From the NCBI RefSeq assembly GCF_017168335.1, contig NZ_JABFAU010000013.1, positions 540,172 to 604,171 on the forward strand: a stretch of 64,000 bases of DNA, read 5' to 3'. How positions within the stretch are numbered: position 1 is the first letter of the stretch; each line of letters starts with the position of its first letter. A program made the translations under genes and the position numbers. Positions 25,075 to 34,627 of this stretch are shown in pieces. Under the pieces are notes generated by a model that saw only the letters and a program-made list of their open reading frames with translations, searched no databases and had not been told where the DNA came from. Origin of the DNA: Rhodococcus sp. KRD162. GTDB lineage: Bacteria > Actinomycetota > Actinomycetes > Mycobacteriales > Mycobacteriaceae.

Positions 25075-25107
25075 CGCTGGGTTATGGCCGATGCCGATAT
25101 CGGCATC
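25070..25107. promoter_or_regulatory. Paired palindromes between LysR and TDT genes
   Basis: CATAAC-GCTGG-GTTATG (25070-25086) is a perfect 6-bp inverted repeat that overlaps the LysR stop codon. GATGCCGATATCGGCATC (25090-25107) is a perfect 18-bp palindrome, 35 bases before the transporter start. The first may be a weak hairpin or a LysR site; the second has the look of a dimeric-regulator operator. Confidence 0.55.
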
Positions 25108-25142
25108 TACCGGACTTCCGCCGAACCTCGCACGCTGGAGCC

Positions 25143-26261
25143 ATGACCGTGTCAGCTCCCGCACTCGCCACCCGCGTGCCCCTTCCCCGCACCGAGCCGT
25201 TCGCGCACATCACCCCGAACTGGTTCGCTGCAGTGATGGGTACGGGGATCGTCGCCACCTCGGCTGCGACCCTCCCCGTTCGGTTTCCCGTGGTGCACGT
25301 GTTCGCCGTCGCCGTCTGGATACTGGCGGCCGCAGCATTGGTCCTGATCAGCGTGGCGTTCGCACTGCACTGGGTCCGGCATCGCGAGCACGCACTCGGA
25401 TACTGGCAGCACCCGGTGATGATGCAGTTCTACGGAGCTCCGCCCATGGCCTTGCTCACTGTCGGCGCTGGTGCCGGCCTCCTGGGCGCGGATCTGTTCG
25501 GCACCGCGGCGTCGACCGCGGTGTTCGCCACCCTGTGGATCGCAGGCACAGCCCTCGGCCTGCTGACGAGCGTTCTCGTGCCGTACCGGATGATCACCGC
25601 TGCCGATCCTCGCGGAGTGACGGCGGTGCCGGCCTGGCTGATGCCCGTCGTGCCGCCGATGGTGTCGGCATCGACCGGGGCAGTGCTGCTCCCCCATCTG
25701 CCCGAAGGCCAGTGGCGGCTGGCTCTGCTGTGCGCGTGTTACGCGATGTTCGGCCTGTCGGCGATCGTCGGGATGATGACCCTGACTCTGATCTACGGAC
25801 GCCTGGTGCACGGCGGTATGCCTCCGGTCGCCGCGGCCCCTACCGTGTGGATCACCCTGGGTCTGATCGGGCAGTCGATCACCGCGGCCAATCTACTCGG
25901 CACCGATGCGTCGACGGTGTTCACCGGGGCCCAGTCCTCGGTCGCGGTCGGCCTACACGTGTTCGGCATCGGCTACGGGCTGATCATGGGCGGTTTCGGC
26001 GCCTTGATGTTCGGGCTCGCCACGGCCTTGACCGTCCATGCAGCACGCCGGAATCTGGGGTTCTCGTTGACGTGGTGGTCGTTCACGTTTCCCATCGGCA
26101 CCTGTGTCACCGGGGCGACTGCACTGGGCAACGCGCTCGAGTTCGGCGTGGTTCGCACACTGGCCGTCGTGCTGTACGTCGTACTTCTCGCGGCGTGGAT
26201 CACCGTCGCCGCGCACACAATTCGCGGCGTCCTTCGCAGAAACCTTCTTCAGCCGAGCTGA
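25143..26261 (+). CDS. TDT family (TehA/SLAC1-like) transporter
   Basis: 372 aa with ten membrane segments. The start of the domain, PFAHITPNWFAAVMGTGIVATSA, is the TDT signature, and the internal HPVMMQFYGAPPMALLTVGAG and PIGTCVTGATALG segments match. Members move C4-dicarboxylates, tellurite or sulfite. ATG at 25143, downstream of a palindrome and a LysR gene; sulfite or malate efflux are both plausible. Only a two-base gap separates it from the convergent VOC gene. Confidence 0.88.
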   Translation: MTVSAPALATRVPLPRTEPFAHITPNWFAAVMGTGIVATSAATLPVRFPVVHVFAVAVWILAAAALVLISVAFALHWVRHREHALGYWQHPVMMQFYGAPPMALLTVGAGAGLLGADLFGTAASTAVFATLWIAGTALGLLTSVLVPYRMITAADPRGVTAVPAWLMPVVPPMVSASTGAVLLPHLPEGQWRLALLCACYAMFGLSAIVGMMTLTLIYGRLVHGGMPPVAAAPTVWITLGLIGQSITAANLLGTDASTVFTGAQSSVAVGLHVFGIGYGLIMGGFGALMFGLATALTVHAARRNLGFSLTWWSFTFPIGTCVTGATALGNALEFGVVRTLAVVLYVVLLAAWITVAAHTIRGVLRRNLLQPS

Positions 26262-26263
26262 TC

Positions 26264-26614
26264 TCACAGGTGGCCGAGCACGTTCACCACGTTGCCACCG
26301 GAGTCGCGGAAGAAGAATCGGCGAACGCCCCACTCCTCGTTGCTGATCTCGTAGACGATCTCGAGGCCCGCATCCATCGCTGCTCGGTAGGCCGCATCCA
26401 CATCGTCCACCTCGACCGACGCGGACGGATTCATCGGTCCGGTGGGGTCGGCGGTGATCAGGCTCAGCTGAGCCGAGCTGTCACCGGCCGGGGCGAGCGT
26501 CGCGATCCATCCGTGGTTCATCACGACCTCCATGCCGGTGACCTGGACGTACTTGTCCAGTGTCCCGTTCAGATCGGTGACCGTGAGCAATGGCACCGCA
26601 CGCACAACGTCCAT
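26264..26614 (-). CDS. VOC (glyoxalase-like) family protein
   Basis: 116-aa single VOC unit with the beta-alpha-beta-beta-beta repeat: VPLLTVTDLNGTLDKYVQVTGMEVV, then VEVDDVDAAYRAAMDAGLEIVYEI and the terminal RRFFFRDSGGNVVNVLGHL. Enzymes or binding proteins of this fold use a metal held by His/Glu. Specific substrate not assignable. Alone on the minus strand. Confidence 0.82.
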   Translation of the reverse strand: MDVVRAVPLLTVTDLNGTLDKYVQVTGMEVVMNHGWIATLAPAGDSSAQLSLITADPTGPMNPSASVEVDDVDAAYRAAMDAGLEIVYEISNEEWGVRRFFFRDSGGNVVNVLGHL

Positions 26615-26790
26615 GGTCGACAGTGTATGGCCGAACGATGCCTGGGCGAGCGTCTCCGGAGCGTCACATCGATCCGACTGCGTCGTTCACCCCGGCGACA
26701 CATGCAGTTCCCACAACACATGCCTGCGTGTCGATTCGGGTCGGAAACATGGGCGACTTCCGTGCTCGATGCTTCCAGGAGATGTACCAA

Positions 26791-27819
26791 GTGAACACTG
26801 TTCGTCGCGTTGCCACCGGTGGAATCCTCGGTCTCGCAGCTGCTCTCACCCTTGCGTCCTGCTCCGAGCCTGCGGCTCCCGAGGCCGGCGGAGACGGCGA
26901 CGGGGCAGGCGGCACCCTCACCGTGTACACCTCGGAACCGCAAGCGAAGATCGACGCACTCAATGCCGAGTTCACCGCAGAGAATCCCGGCATCGATGTG
27001 CAGGTGTTTCGCGCAGGCACCGGTGATCTCAACGCACGCATCGCGTCGGAGCGGCAGACCGGTTCCATCGGTGCCGACGTTCTGCTCGCCGCGGACGCCC
27101 CAACGTTCGAGAAGTACAAGGCCGACGACCTGCTGCTGCAGTACACCCCGGCCGATGTCGATGCACTGGACCCGAACGTCGTCGATCCCGACGGCTACTA
27201 CGTGGGTACCCGCATCATCCCGACGGTCATCGCGTACAACACCGGGGCGATCTCGCAGCCTCCGACCTCGTGGAAAGAACTGGCGGATCCGCGGTACAAG
27301 GGCCAGATCACGCTGCCCAATCCCGACGTGTCCGGCGCGGCGGCCTTCAACACCGCCGTCTGGTTGGGCCAGGACGACCTCGGACTTCCGTGGCTCACCG
27401 ACCTCGTCGCCAACGATCCCGTGGTCGCCGAGAGCAACGGTCCGGTCGCTCAGTCCGTCGCGGCCGGCACCCAGCCGGTCGGGATCGTCGTGGACTACCT
27501 GGTGCGTGAGCTGGCCGCGAAGGGCTCGCCCATCGCTGCGTCGTACCCCACCGACGGCGTCCCGTACATCTCCGAGCCCGCCGGGATCTTCGAGGACTCG
27601 GCCAACCGGGAGGCTGCCCAGAAGTACGTGGACTTCCTGGTCAGCAAGCGGGGTCAAGAGATCGCCGTGGAGCAGCAGTACCTGCCGGTGCGGTCCGATG
27701 TCGGCACACCGGAGGGCGCACCGGCGCTCGACGACGTCGATCTGTTGAACCCGGATCTCGACGCGATCACCGCCTCGCAGCCCGATGCCGTGCGTACGTT
27801 CAACGATCTTCTTGGCTGA
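26791..27819 (+). CDS. Iron(III)-type ABC transporter substrate-binding lipoprotein
   Basis: 342 aa. Lipobox LTLASC at the end of a signal peptide, then a class-II periplasmic-binding fold with TLTVYTSEPQAKIDALNAEF at the N-terminus, as in Fe(III) binding proteins of the FbpA/AfuA type. YYVGTRIIPTVIAYNTG contains the conserved region near the iron-binding Tyr residues. The GTG at 26791 is chosen because AGGAG sits nine bases upstream; the ATG at 26782 has no spacing. Forms a transporter with the next two genes. Thiamine or phosphonate binding is a less likely alternative. Confidence 0.85.
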   Translation: MNTVRRVATGGILGLAAALTLASCSEPAAPEAGGDGDGAGGTLTVYTSEPQAKIDALNAEFTAENPGIDVQVFRAGTGDLNARIASERQTGSIGADVLLAADAPTFEKYKADDLLLQYTPADVDALDPNVVDPDGYYVGTRIIPTVIAYNTGAISQPPTSWKELADPRYKGQITLPNPDVSGAAAFNTAVWLGQDDLGLPWLTDLVANDPVVAESNGPVAQSVAAGTQPVGIVVDYLVRELAAKGSPIAASYPTDGVPYISEPAGIFEDSANREAAQKYVDFLVSKRGQEIAVEQQYLPVRSDVGTPEGAPALDDVDLLNPDLDAITASQPDAVRTFNDLLG

Positions 27820-29428
27820 CCGCGTCACCTGGGTACGTGCCTGCCTGTGGTTGGCCGTACTGGCCCTGATCGGCGCACCGCTGGCCGCTGTGGTCTCGAT
27901 CGGATTGGGCGGCAACCACATACAGGAGCTGCTCGACGGCGGAATCGCGTCGGCGGCAACCAACAGTGTCGTGTCGGCAGGTGTGTCGGCGGTGGCGGCG
28001 GTGGCGATCGCGACCGTCATGGCGCTCGTTCTGGATCGCACCGATCTGCCCGGCCGGTCGGTGCTGCGGCTGATTCTGCTCAGCCCCCTGCTGATTCCGC
28101 CGTTCGTCGGCGCGATTGCCTGGACGGGGCTGCTCGGCCCGAGCGGAATGATCAACTCGTGGTGGAACGAGACGTTCGGCGGGGGCCCGCTGTGGAACAT
28201 CTACGGCGGCGACGGGGTGATCTTCCTGCTCACGATTCATTCGTATCCGCTTGCGTACCTGATTGTTTCGGCCGCTCTTCGACGCGTACCCGGCGATCTG
28301 GAGCAGGCGGCTCGGATCGCCGGAGCAGCTCCGTTCCGGGCCATGCGCGATGTGACGCTGCCACTGCTGCGCCCGGCCCTGCTGGCATCACTGACGTTGA
28401 CGACCGTGTCCAACCTTGCGGATTTCGGCATTCCCGCTCTGATCGGGTTGCCCGAGCGCTACGTCACGCTCTCGACCATGGTGTATCGATACATCCAGTC
28501 GGGCACCGTCGCTCGACCGCTCGAGGTCGTCTCCACCATCGGCATCGGACTCCTTGCACTGGCGGTGGTCGCGGTGGCGGTCGATCGCATCGTCGGCCGT
28601 CGCTCCGTTCAGCTCGACGGTGCAGTCACGGCCCCGCAGGTACTTCCGCTGGGTCACAGTCGAATTCCGGCGGGCATTGTTGCCTGGCTCATCGGTCTGG
28701 CTCTGACGGTGCTCCCGATTCTGGCGTTGGCCACGCAGGCTCTGCTCCCGGCTCCCGGTGTGCCGCTCACCTGGAGCAACCTCACCCTGCAGAGCATCGA
28801 GAGCGCAGTCACTGCACCGGGAACCCTGGTCGGTATCCAGAACTCTGTGATGCTTGCTCTCGGAGCCGCATTCGTCTGCGGTTTCCTCGGATTGGCCATC
28901 GGCGTGGTCACCACCCGCACCCGATCCCGCGACAACGTCGGCCTGGATCTGGCAGCGATGCTGCCGCAGGCGATTCCCGGGCTCGTCATCGCGGTCGGTT
29001 GGTTGATCATCGGGCGATACACCGGCCTGTTCGACACCAGGTGGGTCATCCTGTGCGCCTATGTCATGGCGTTCCTCGCGATCGTCGTTCAGGCGGTGCG
29101 AGCACCGTTGATCTCCACTCCCACAGCTCTCGAAGAAGTCGCGCGATCCTCCGGCGCATCACATCTTCGATCGTTGTGGGACGTGCCGTGGAAGATGGCG
29201 ATCCCGGCTGCGATCACCGGTGCGGTACTCGTCGCCCTCACAGCGGTGCGCGAGCTGACCATGTCGGTCCTCCTCGTCGCTCCTGGCACGCAGACCCTCG
29301 GTGTGTCCATCTTCAACCTGCAGCAAGCCGGGGATTACAACGCTGCCTCCGCCCTGTCCCTACTCGTCGCGCTCGTGGGATTCGCCGGCCTCGGCCTCCT
29401 CGCCTCCACCCGAGTCGGACGACCGTAG
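27785..29428 (+). CDS. Iron(III)-type ABC transporter permease (duplicated)
   Basis: 547 aa, twelve membrane segments as two fused BPD_transp_1 units. Each has the EAA loop (LEQAARIAGAAPFRAMRDVTLPLL and LEEVARSSGASHLRSLWDVPWKM). The ATG at 27785 overlaps the binding-protein gene by 35 bases; a TTG at 27812 inside TTGGCTGA would give only a short overlap. Fused two-half permeases are typical of FbpB/AfuB iron importers. Confidence 0.88.
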   Translation: MPCVRSTIFLADRVTWVRACLWLAVLALIGAPLAAVVSIGLGGNHIQELLDGGIASAATNSVVSAGVSAVAAVAIATVMALVLDRTDLPGRSVLRLILLSPLLIPPFVGAIAWTGLLGPSGMINSWWNETFGGGPLWNIYGGDGVIFLLTIHSYPLAYLIVSAALRRVPGDLEQAARIAGAAPFRAMRDVTLPLLRPALLASLTLTTVSNLADFGIPALIGLPERYVTLSTMVYRYIQSGTVARPLEVVSTIGIGLLALAVVAVAVDRIVGRRSVQLDGAVTAPQVLPLGHSRIPAGIVAWLIGLALTVLPILALATQALLPAPGVPLTWSNLTLQSIESAVTAPGTLVGIQNSVMLALGAAFVCGFLGLAIGVVTTRTRSRDNVGLDLAAMLPQAIPGLVIAVGWLIIGRYTGLFDTRWVILCAYVMAFLAIVVQAVRAPLISTPTALEEVARSSGASHLRSLWDVPWKMAIPAAITGAVLVALTAVRELTMSVLLVAPGTQTLGVSIFNLQQAGDYNAASALSLLVALVGFAGLGLLASTRVGRP

Positions 29429-29452
29429 CTCCTCGCCGAGAAGAAGGAATCG

Positions 29453-30469
29453 ATGTCCGCCATCACGATCGACCAGCTCGGCCTCAGATACCCCGACGGC
29501 TCGATCGGTGTGGCCGGCATCGACCTCGATGTCGCGGACGGCGAATTCGTTGCGCTCGTCGGCCCGTCGGGCTCGGGTAAGACCACGCTGTTGCGTACCG
29601 TCGCCGGCTTCCTCACCCCGACTGCCGGCTCGATCGCCATCGGCCCCGATGTGGTTGCGAACGAGCAACTCTCCACACCGCCCGAGTCGCGCAGGCTCGG
29701 CATGGTGTTTCAACAGCACGCACTGTGGCCACATCGCAGCGTCGGGCGGAACGTCTCCTACCCTCTCGAACTGGCCAAGGTCGCCAAGACCGAACGCGCG
29801 AAGAAGGTAGCCGATGTACTCGAGCTCGTGGGGCTACCCGGGCTCGAGAAGCGGGACCCGTCGACGTTGTCCGGTGGCCAACGGCAACGGGTCGCGCTCG
29901 CTCGCGCCCTGGTCTCCGCGCCGCGGGCGTTGTTGCTCGACGAGGCCCTTTCCGCGCTGGACGAGCCACTTCGTGATCGCCTCCGTCTCGAACTGCGCGC
30001 ACTGACGCGAGCGGCGAATCTGACCGTCGTGCACGTGACCCACGACCGCACCGAGGCCCTTGCCCTCGCAGACCGGGTCGTCGTCCTCGACGGTGGCAGC
30101 GTTGCTCAGATCGGTACGCCGGAGGATGTGGTGCGTGCACCGGCGTCGGCGTTCGTCGCCCGCTTCCTCTCCGACGCCACCCTGGTGGACGGCACCGTCG
30201 CGGGCGGCATCTTCACTTCCGGCCCACTCACGCTCGAGGCGACGGGTTCGGGACCAGGGACTCTCGCGATCCTGCCGACCGACATCGAGATCGTGGCCGA
30301 CGGTGGGGTGAGTGGCACCGTGACCTCCTCGCTGTTCGGGCGTGATGCCGGCGATGTCGTGGTGCGTTCGGGCGAGGTGGACTTCCGATGCTCGGTACGT
30401 GGACCGCGCCCGCAGGTGGGCGACGCCGTCGAGCTGAGGGTCCTTCGGTCGTTCTTCTTTCCGCGGTAG
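29453..30469 (+). CDS. Iron(III)-type ABC transporter ATP-binding protein
   Basis: 338 aa. Walker A GPSGSGKTT, Q loop, signature LSGGQRQRVALARAL, Walker B ALLLDEALSALDEP and the switch His (VVHVTHDRTEA), followed by a C-terminal TOBE-like domain that ends RVLRSFFFPR. It is 24 bases after the permease, with GAGAAGAAGGAA as ribosome site. It powers iron import with the two upstream proteins. No IdeR or Fur-like site was found in front of the operon. Confidence 0.92.
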   Translation: MSAITIDQLGLRYPDGSIGVAGIDLDVADGEFVALVGPSGSGKTTLLRTVAGFLTPTAGSIAIGPDVVANEQLSTPPESRRLGMVFQQHALWPHRSVGRNVSYPLELAKVAKTERAKKVADVLELVGLPGLEKRDPSTLSGGQRQRVALARALVSAPRALLLDEALSALDEPLRDRLRLELRALTRAANLTVVHVTHDRTEALALADRVVVLDGGSVAQIGTPEDVVRAPASAFVARFLSDATLVDGTVAGGIFTSGPLTLEATGSGPGTLAILPTDIEIVADGGVSGTVTSSLFGRDAGDVVVRSGEVDFRCSVRGPRPQVGDAVELRVLRSFFFPR

Positions 30470-30515
30470 CCGCGAACGACCTCGCTCGGCCCCTGTGATC
30501 CACGAGACAGAAATA

Positions 30516-30565
30516 TTATTTGCTTAGCGCATGTATGTATATATATGGTTGCGGACAGCAAGTAA
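30516..30565. promoter_or_regulatory. Putative MarR operator and AT-rich promoter
   Basis: TTATTTGCT (30516-30524) and AGCAAGTAA (30557-30565) form an imperfect inverted pair around an AT-rich core containing GTATGTATATATAT, the most AT-rich point nearby. It lies 24 bases before the MarR gene, where an autoregulatory site is expected. Confidence 0.5.
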
Positions 30566-30589
30566 ATCGAACTCATCGTTGGAGCACTC

Positions 30590-31075
30590 ATGGCAGTTCA
30601 ATCCACGACGGCGGAGTCGCTGGTCGAAGAGGTCTTCCTCTTCGGGCGCACGCTGAAGCGGGCCGTGACCACCGGAGTCGAGGATTCGCCCCTGCCGCAG
30701 GCACTGACCGGAGTTCTGGCCATCCTCGCGACCGAAGGCGAATGCAGACAGACCGACCTCGCCAGCAGGCTCTGCGTCAGCCAGTCCGCCCTCAGCCGGC
30801 AGATCGCGGACCTCGTCGAACTCGGCTACATCGACCGACACCCCGACCCCGACGACAAAAGAGCGTCCCGGGTCTGTGTGTCCGACGAAGGCCAGGCTCG
30901 ACTGAAACAGATTTGGGACAGGCGAGCACGTCGCCTGGCAGAGATGTTGAGCGGATGGAGCGAAACCGAGGCACTCGATGCCCTCGATTCGATTCGCAAG
31001 CTCAACGACACGTTCACCGAAGACGCCCACGCCCATCACCAGGACGTGGCACGCATCGAATTGATTGCGAGATAA
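30590..31075 (+). CDS. MarR family transcriptional regulator
   Basis: 161 aa. A winged HTH (QTDLASRLCVSQSALSRQIADLVELGYIDRHPDPDDKRASRV) has the family wing motif D-x-R. The gene is three bases upstream of a drug-efflux MFS gene, so the two are one transcription unit. A repressor relieved by a toxic compound is the usual scheme; the ligand is unknown. Possible operator noted upstream. Confidence 0.92.
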   Translation: MAVQSTTAESLVEEVFLFGRTLKRAVTTGVEDSPLPQALTGVLAILATEGECRQTDLASRLCVSQSALSRQIADLVELGYIDRHPDPDDKRASRVCVSDEGQARLKQIWDRRARRLAEMLSGWSETEALDALDSIRKLNDTFTEDAHAHHQDVARIELIAR

Positions 31076-31078
31076 AAG

Positions 31079-33076
31079 ATGACCACAACGTCTACCGCGG
31101 AAAATCCGCCCAACACGGCAGTCGGCGATCCCGATGCGATGTCACATCGCCAGATCCTCGAAGCCCTCACCGGCCTCCTGGCGGCACTGTTCACCGCACT
31201 GCTGAGCACCACCATCGTCTCGACGGCACTGCCCACCATCATCGGTGACCTGAAGGGCTCGCAGACCGCATACGCCTGGGTCATCACCACCGCCCTGCTG
31301 GCCAACGCTGCATCGACGCCCATCTGGGGCAAGCTCGCCGACCTGTTCAACAAGAAGGTCCTGGTTCAGACCGCGATCCTGATCTTCGTAGCAGGCTCGA
31401 TGATCGCCGGGTTCGCACACAACGTCCCGATCCTCCTGGCCGCTCGCGTGGTGCAGGGCATCGGCATGGGCGGTCTGACGGCGCTCGTCATCGCCATCAT
31501 CGGAACCATCGTCTCCCCGCGTGATCGCGGTCGGTACTCCGGCTACACCGGCGCAGTCATGGCCGTGTCGATGTCCGGTGGCCCGATCCTCGGCGGCGTC
31601 ATCGTCGACAGCCCCCTCGGCTGGCGCTGGTGCTTCTTCGTCTGCGTGCCGCTTGCCGTCATCGCCCTGATCCTGCTGCAGAAGACCCTGCACATCAAGA
31701 CCGTCCGCAAGGACGACGTGTCGATCGACTGGCTCGGTGCGCTGCTGCTCACCGCAGGCGTATCCGTTCTCCTCGTGTGGGTCTCGTTCGCAGGCAAGGC
31801 CGACTACTACGCATGGCTCTCACGTGAGACGGCATACCTGGTCGGCGGCGGAGTTGCGCTGCTCGTGCTGACCATCATCGTCGAGGCTCGGCACAAGTCG
31901 CCGATCATCCCGCTCAAGATCGTCACCGAGCGCACCACCGGCTTGGCCATCATCGCGTCGATCGCTGTCGGTGTCGGCCTCTTCGGGGCCACCACCTTCC
32001 TCGGTCAGTACTTCCAGACCGCTCGCGGCTACACCCCCACCGAGGCCGGATTGCTGTCCATCCCACTGGTGTTCGGCATGCTCGTCGCCTCTGTGGGCTC
32101 CGGTCAGCTCATCACCAAGTTCGGTAAGTGGAAGCCGTTCATCATCACCGGTTCCGTTCTGCTGGTTGTCGGCTTCCTACTCCTCGGCACCATCGATCAC
32201 GCCACCAGCCTCGTCACGGTCGGCATCTTCATCACCATCGTCGGCCTCGGTACCGGCATGCTGATGCAGAATCTCGTTCTGGCAGTGCAGAACACGGTCA
32301 GTGTGCAGAACGTGGGCGCTGCATCGTCGACGGTTGCCTTCTTCCGTACCTTCGGCGGCGCGATCGGCGTCTCGGTCCTCGGCTCGCTACTGGCAACCCG
32401 GGTCGCGGAGAAGTCGGCGAGCGGCTTGGCTCAGCTCGGCGTCGACAGCTCGGGCGGCGGTAGCGGATCCCTCGACCTCGCCTCGCTGCCCGCACCTGTC
32501 GTCAACGTCATCCGTACCGCTTACGGTGACGCGACCGGACGCATCTTCATGATCGCCGGCTTCGTGGCGATCGTCACGCTGATCGCCGTGATCTTCATCC
32601 CGAATCGTCCACTGCGCCAGACGATCGACATCGCGTCGACCCCTGCCGCAGGGCCGGTCGACGAGCCGCAGGAGCAGCTCGCCGAGATCCCGTCCTTCGG
32701 TGCGACGCAGGACTACCTCACGGCCACTCCCTACGGTGCCGATCGGCGGCTGGAGGGTCGGCACGAGGCGCAGCCGGGGCAACGACCCTTCGAGGGCCTG
32801 AGCACCGATGCACGTGACCGACTGTTGGCTCTGCTGTTGCCCGAGCCCAAGGACACCTTGGCCGCGCTCGACGAGGCCGAGACCCTTCGCGCCGAAGTTG
32901 TGGCATTGCAGCAAGAACTCGACGCGAAGATGATCGACTTCGACGCGGTGTGCGAGCGGTTGCGTCGCCTCGGGCTCAGCGAGGAGCAGATTGCTCGGGT
33001 GTTGGGAGACAACCACATTCCCGACAGTCGCAATCACTACGCACATGCCGGTCTGAACGGCCACAGCGTCAACTAG
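31079..33076 (+). CDS. DHA2 (EmrB/QacA-type) MFS drug efflux transporter
   Basis: 665 aa. Fourteen membrane segments with the DHA2 motif A (GKLADLFNKK) and motif C (VMAVSMSGGPILGGVI). The extra C-terminal region, about residues 515-665, is hydrophilic, with a helical stretch LRAEVVALQQELDAKMIDFDAVCERLRRLG that may form a coiled coil. That tail is much longer than in EmrB or QacA. Proton-driven export of hydrophobic drugs, under the upstream MarR gene. A strong terminator hairpin follows. Confidence 0.92.
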   Translation: MTTTSTAENPPNTAVGDPDAMSHRQILEALTGLLAALFTALLSTTIVSTALPTIIGDLKGSQTAYAWVITTALLANAASTPIWGKLADLFNKKVLVQTAILIFVAGSMIAGFAHNVPILLAARVVQGIGMGGLTALVIAIIGTIVSPRDRGRYSGYTGAVMAVSMSGGPILGGVIVDSPLGWRWCFFVCVPLAVIALILLQKTLHIKTVRKDDVSIDWLGALLLTAGVSVLLVWVSFAGKADYYAWLSRETAYLVGGGVALLVLTIIVEARHKSPIIPLKIVTERTTGLAIIASIAVGVGLFGATTFLGQYFQTARGYTPTEAGLLSIPLVFGMLVASVGSGQLITKFGKWKPFIITGSVLLVVGFLLLGTIDHATSLVTVGIFITIVGLGTGMLMQNLVLAVQNTVSVQNVGAASSTVAFFRTFGGAIGVSVLGSLLATRVAEKSASGLAQLGVDSSGGGSGSLDLASLPAPVVNVIRTAYGDATGRIFMIAGFVAIVTLIAVIFIPNRPLRQTIDIASTPAAGPVDEPQEQLAEIPSFGATQDYLTATPYGADRRLEGRHEAQPGQRPFEGLSTDARDRLLALLLPEPKDTLAALDEAETLRAEVVALQQELDAKMIDFDAVCERLRRLGLSEEQIARVLGDNHIPDSRNHYAHAGLNGHSVN

Positions 33077-33092
33077 TTCGCCGCTGTCCTCG

Positions 33093-33124
33093 ATTCCCCG
33101 TACCCTGCTCAGGGTGCGGGGAAT
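33093..33124 (+). terminator. Terminator hairpin after the MFS gene
   Basis: A 14-bp stem, ATTCCCCGTACCCT paired with AGGGTGCGGGGAAT around a GCTC loop (one G-U pair), lies 17 bases after the MFS stop and is followed by TCTCGTTCTCT, a moderately T-rich tail. Confidence 0.85.
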
Positions 33125-33194
33125 TCTCGTTCTCTATGCTCGTGTGTCGGTCGACCGCCACTTCGGTCGGAACTACACAGGCGGGGAGGCTTCC

Positions 33195-34601
33195 ATGGCA
33201 CGTCGTCACCGGGTGTCCGCCGCCGCGGCCGTCCTGGCAACAGCGCTTGCCTGTGTAGCCTGCACAGGCGACAAGCCCCCGCCTCCGGCAGGCACCCCCA
33301 TCGACGGCGCAACCGGAGCAGCTCCCGGTATGGCGTGGACACTCACTCCCGCGGACGCAGGAGTCCCGGGCGGGCAGTTTCGCGATCCCACTGCAGGCGC
33401 CGACACCGATTCGATGGAATCCGGATCCATCACCGACGGCTCGACGGTCGTCACCCTCGTCGGTCACCTCGACGGACGTGACTACGACGACGCCACGCTG
33501 GTGGGTTTCGACATCGCCGACGGTGCGGTGCGCTGGCGCGTCCCGGCGGAAGACATCCTCGGATGCGGTGCGCAATTCGTTGACGGACGTCTGGTCTGCT
33601 ACCGCGGTATCGGCGGCTCGGGCTCCGAGATACTCACTGTCGACGGCCGATCCGGACAATCGCGCACCTACGACGCTGGCTTTCCCATCATCGAACTGAC
33701 CACGGCCGACAACCACGTCTACACCTCTCACACGGCCGGTGACAGTGGCCGGACGACGGTATCTCGCGGGACTGCGGACGATCTCGATGCAGACTGGTCG
33801 GTGCCGTTCGAGTCGGCGAACTCGCAGTCGGCCTCGACCTTGCGCACCGACAATGGAATCGGGCTGGTCGAACAGGCTCGGCACGTGTACGCATTCGACC
33901 TCGATACCGGCGACAGTCTGTGGTCCAGAACAGCTCCCGACTGCGCTCGGTCCGCCGCTGCCTCGCGTAGCGGCGCTGTGCGGGTCGTTCGCACCGATTG
34001 CTCCGATCCCAGCGCAGTCACGGGTTCGGAGATCGTGGACACCGATGGAAACGTCCTGGCCGCAACGGATTCGGCTACGATTCAGCGGCCGACATTCGAT
34101 TCTCCTGCGGAGTCGAGTCCGCTACTGCTCGGCACCGGCGGATACCGGCCCGCCGAACCCGATCCGGTGTGGACCAACGACGCCCTCGTCTGGGCCCTTC
34201 CGGCAGACATCAGCGACTCGGCGACGAGGTTCCTGGCCACGAACGGACTCGCCTATGCCGTCGTCGGTTCGGTGGCCCTGCTCCGCGACACCGACGCGGC
34301 CACCGAATCGGCGATCGATCTCGACACCGGAGAACTGCTGTGGAGTCGAGATTCCGGAAGGTCCGCGCAGGTCGGCGCGCTGGACGGTTCCGTGGCGACG
34401 CTCTTCGGACCGGAGGTGCTGGAGGGCGTCGACGTCGAAACCGGAAACATCGTGTGGGACATCCCTACAACAGCATTCGACGACGAGGGAATCGATGCGC
34501 AGTCGCGGCCGATGCTCGATCGTGTCGGAACCGATTCGATCTACACCAGAGCACTGAGTATCTCGGTCCTTCGGGATATCTCGGTCCCTGAGGCGGGGTA
34601 G
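33195..34601 (+). CDS. Secreted lipoprotein with PQQ-like beta-propeller
   Basis: 468 aa. Signal peptide with lipobox (LACVAC, Cys near residue 23), a Pro-rich linker, then repeated beta-propeller blades such as TLVGFDIADGAVRWRVP, VYAFDLDTGDSLWSRT and SAIDLDTGELLWSRDSG. These are typical PQQ/WD-type repeats in BamB-like or outer-surface proteins. The ATG at 33195 has GGGGAGG upstream. It is probably anchored on the outside of the cell; no enzyme residues were seen, so a scaffold or sensor role is likely. Confidence 0.8.
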   Translation: MARRHRVSAAAAVLATALACVACTGDKPPPPAGTPIDGATGAAPGMAWTLTPADAGVPGGQFRDPTAGADTDSMESGSITDGSTVVTLVGHLDGRDYDDATLVGFDIADGAVRWRVPAEDILGCGAQFVDGRLVCYRGIGGSGSEILTVDGRSGQSRTYDAGFPIIELTTADNHVYTSHTAGDSGRTTVSRGTADDLDADWSVPFESANSQSASTLRTDNGIGLVEQARHVYAFDLDTGDSLWSRTAPDCARSAAASRSGAVRVVRTDCSDPSAVTGSEIVDTDGNVLAATDSATIQRPTFDSPAESSPLLLGTGGYRPAEPDPVWTNDALVWALPADISDSATRFLATNGLAYAVVGSVALLRDTDAATESAIDLDTGELLWSRDSGRSAQVGALDGSVATLFGPEVLEGVDVETGNIVWDIPTTAFDDEGIDAQSRPMLDRVGTDSIYTRALSISVLRDISVPEAG

Positions 34602-34627
34602 AGCGCCCCCGTCGTCGAGGCTGCCTG

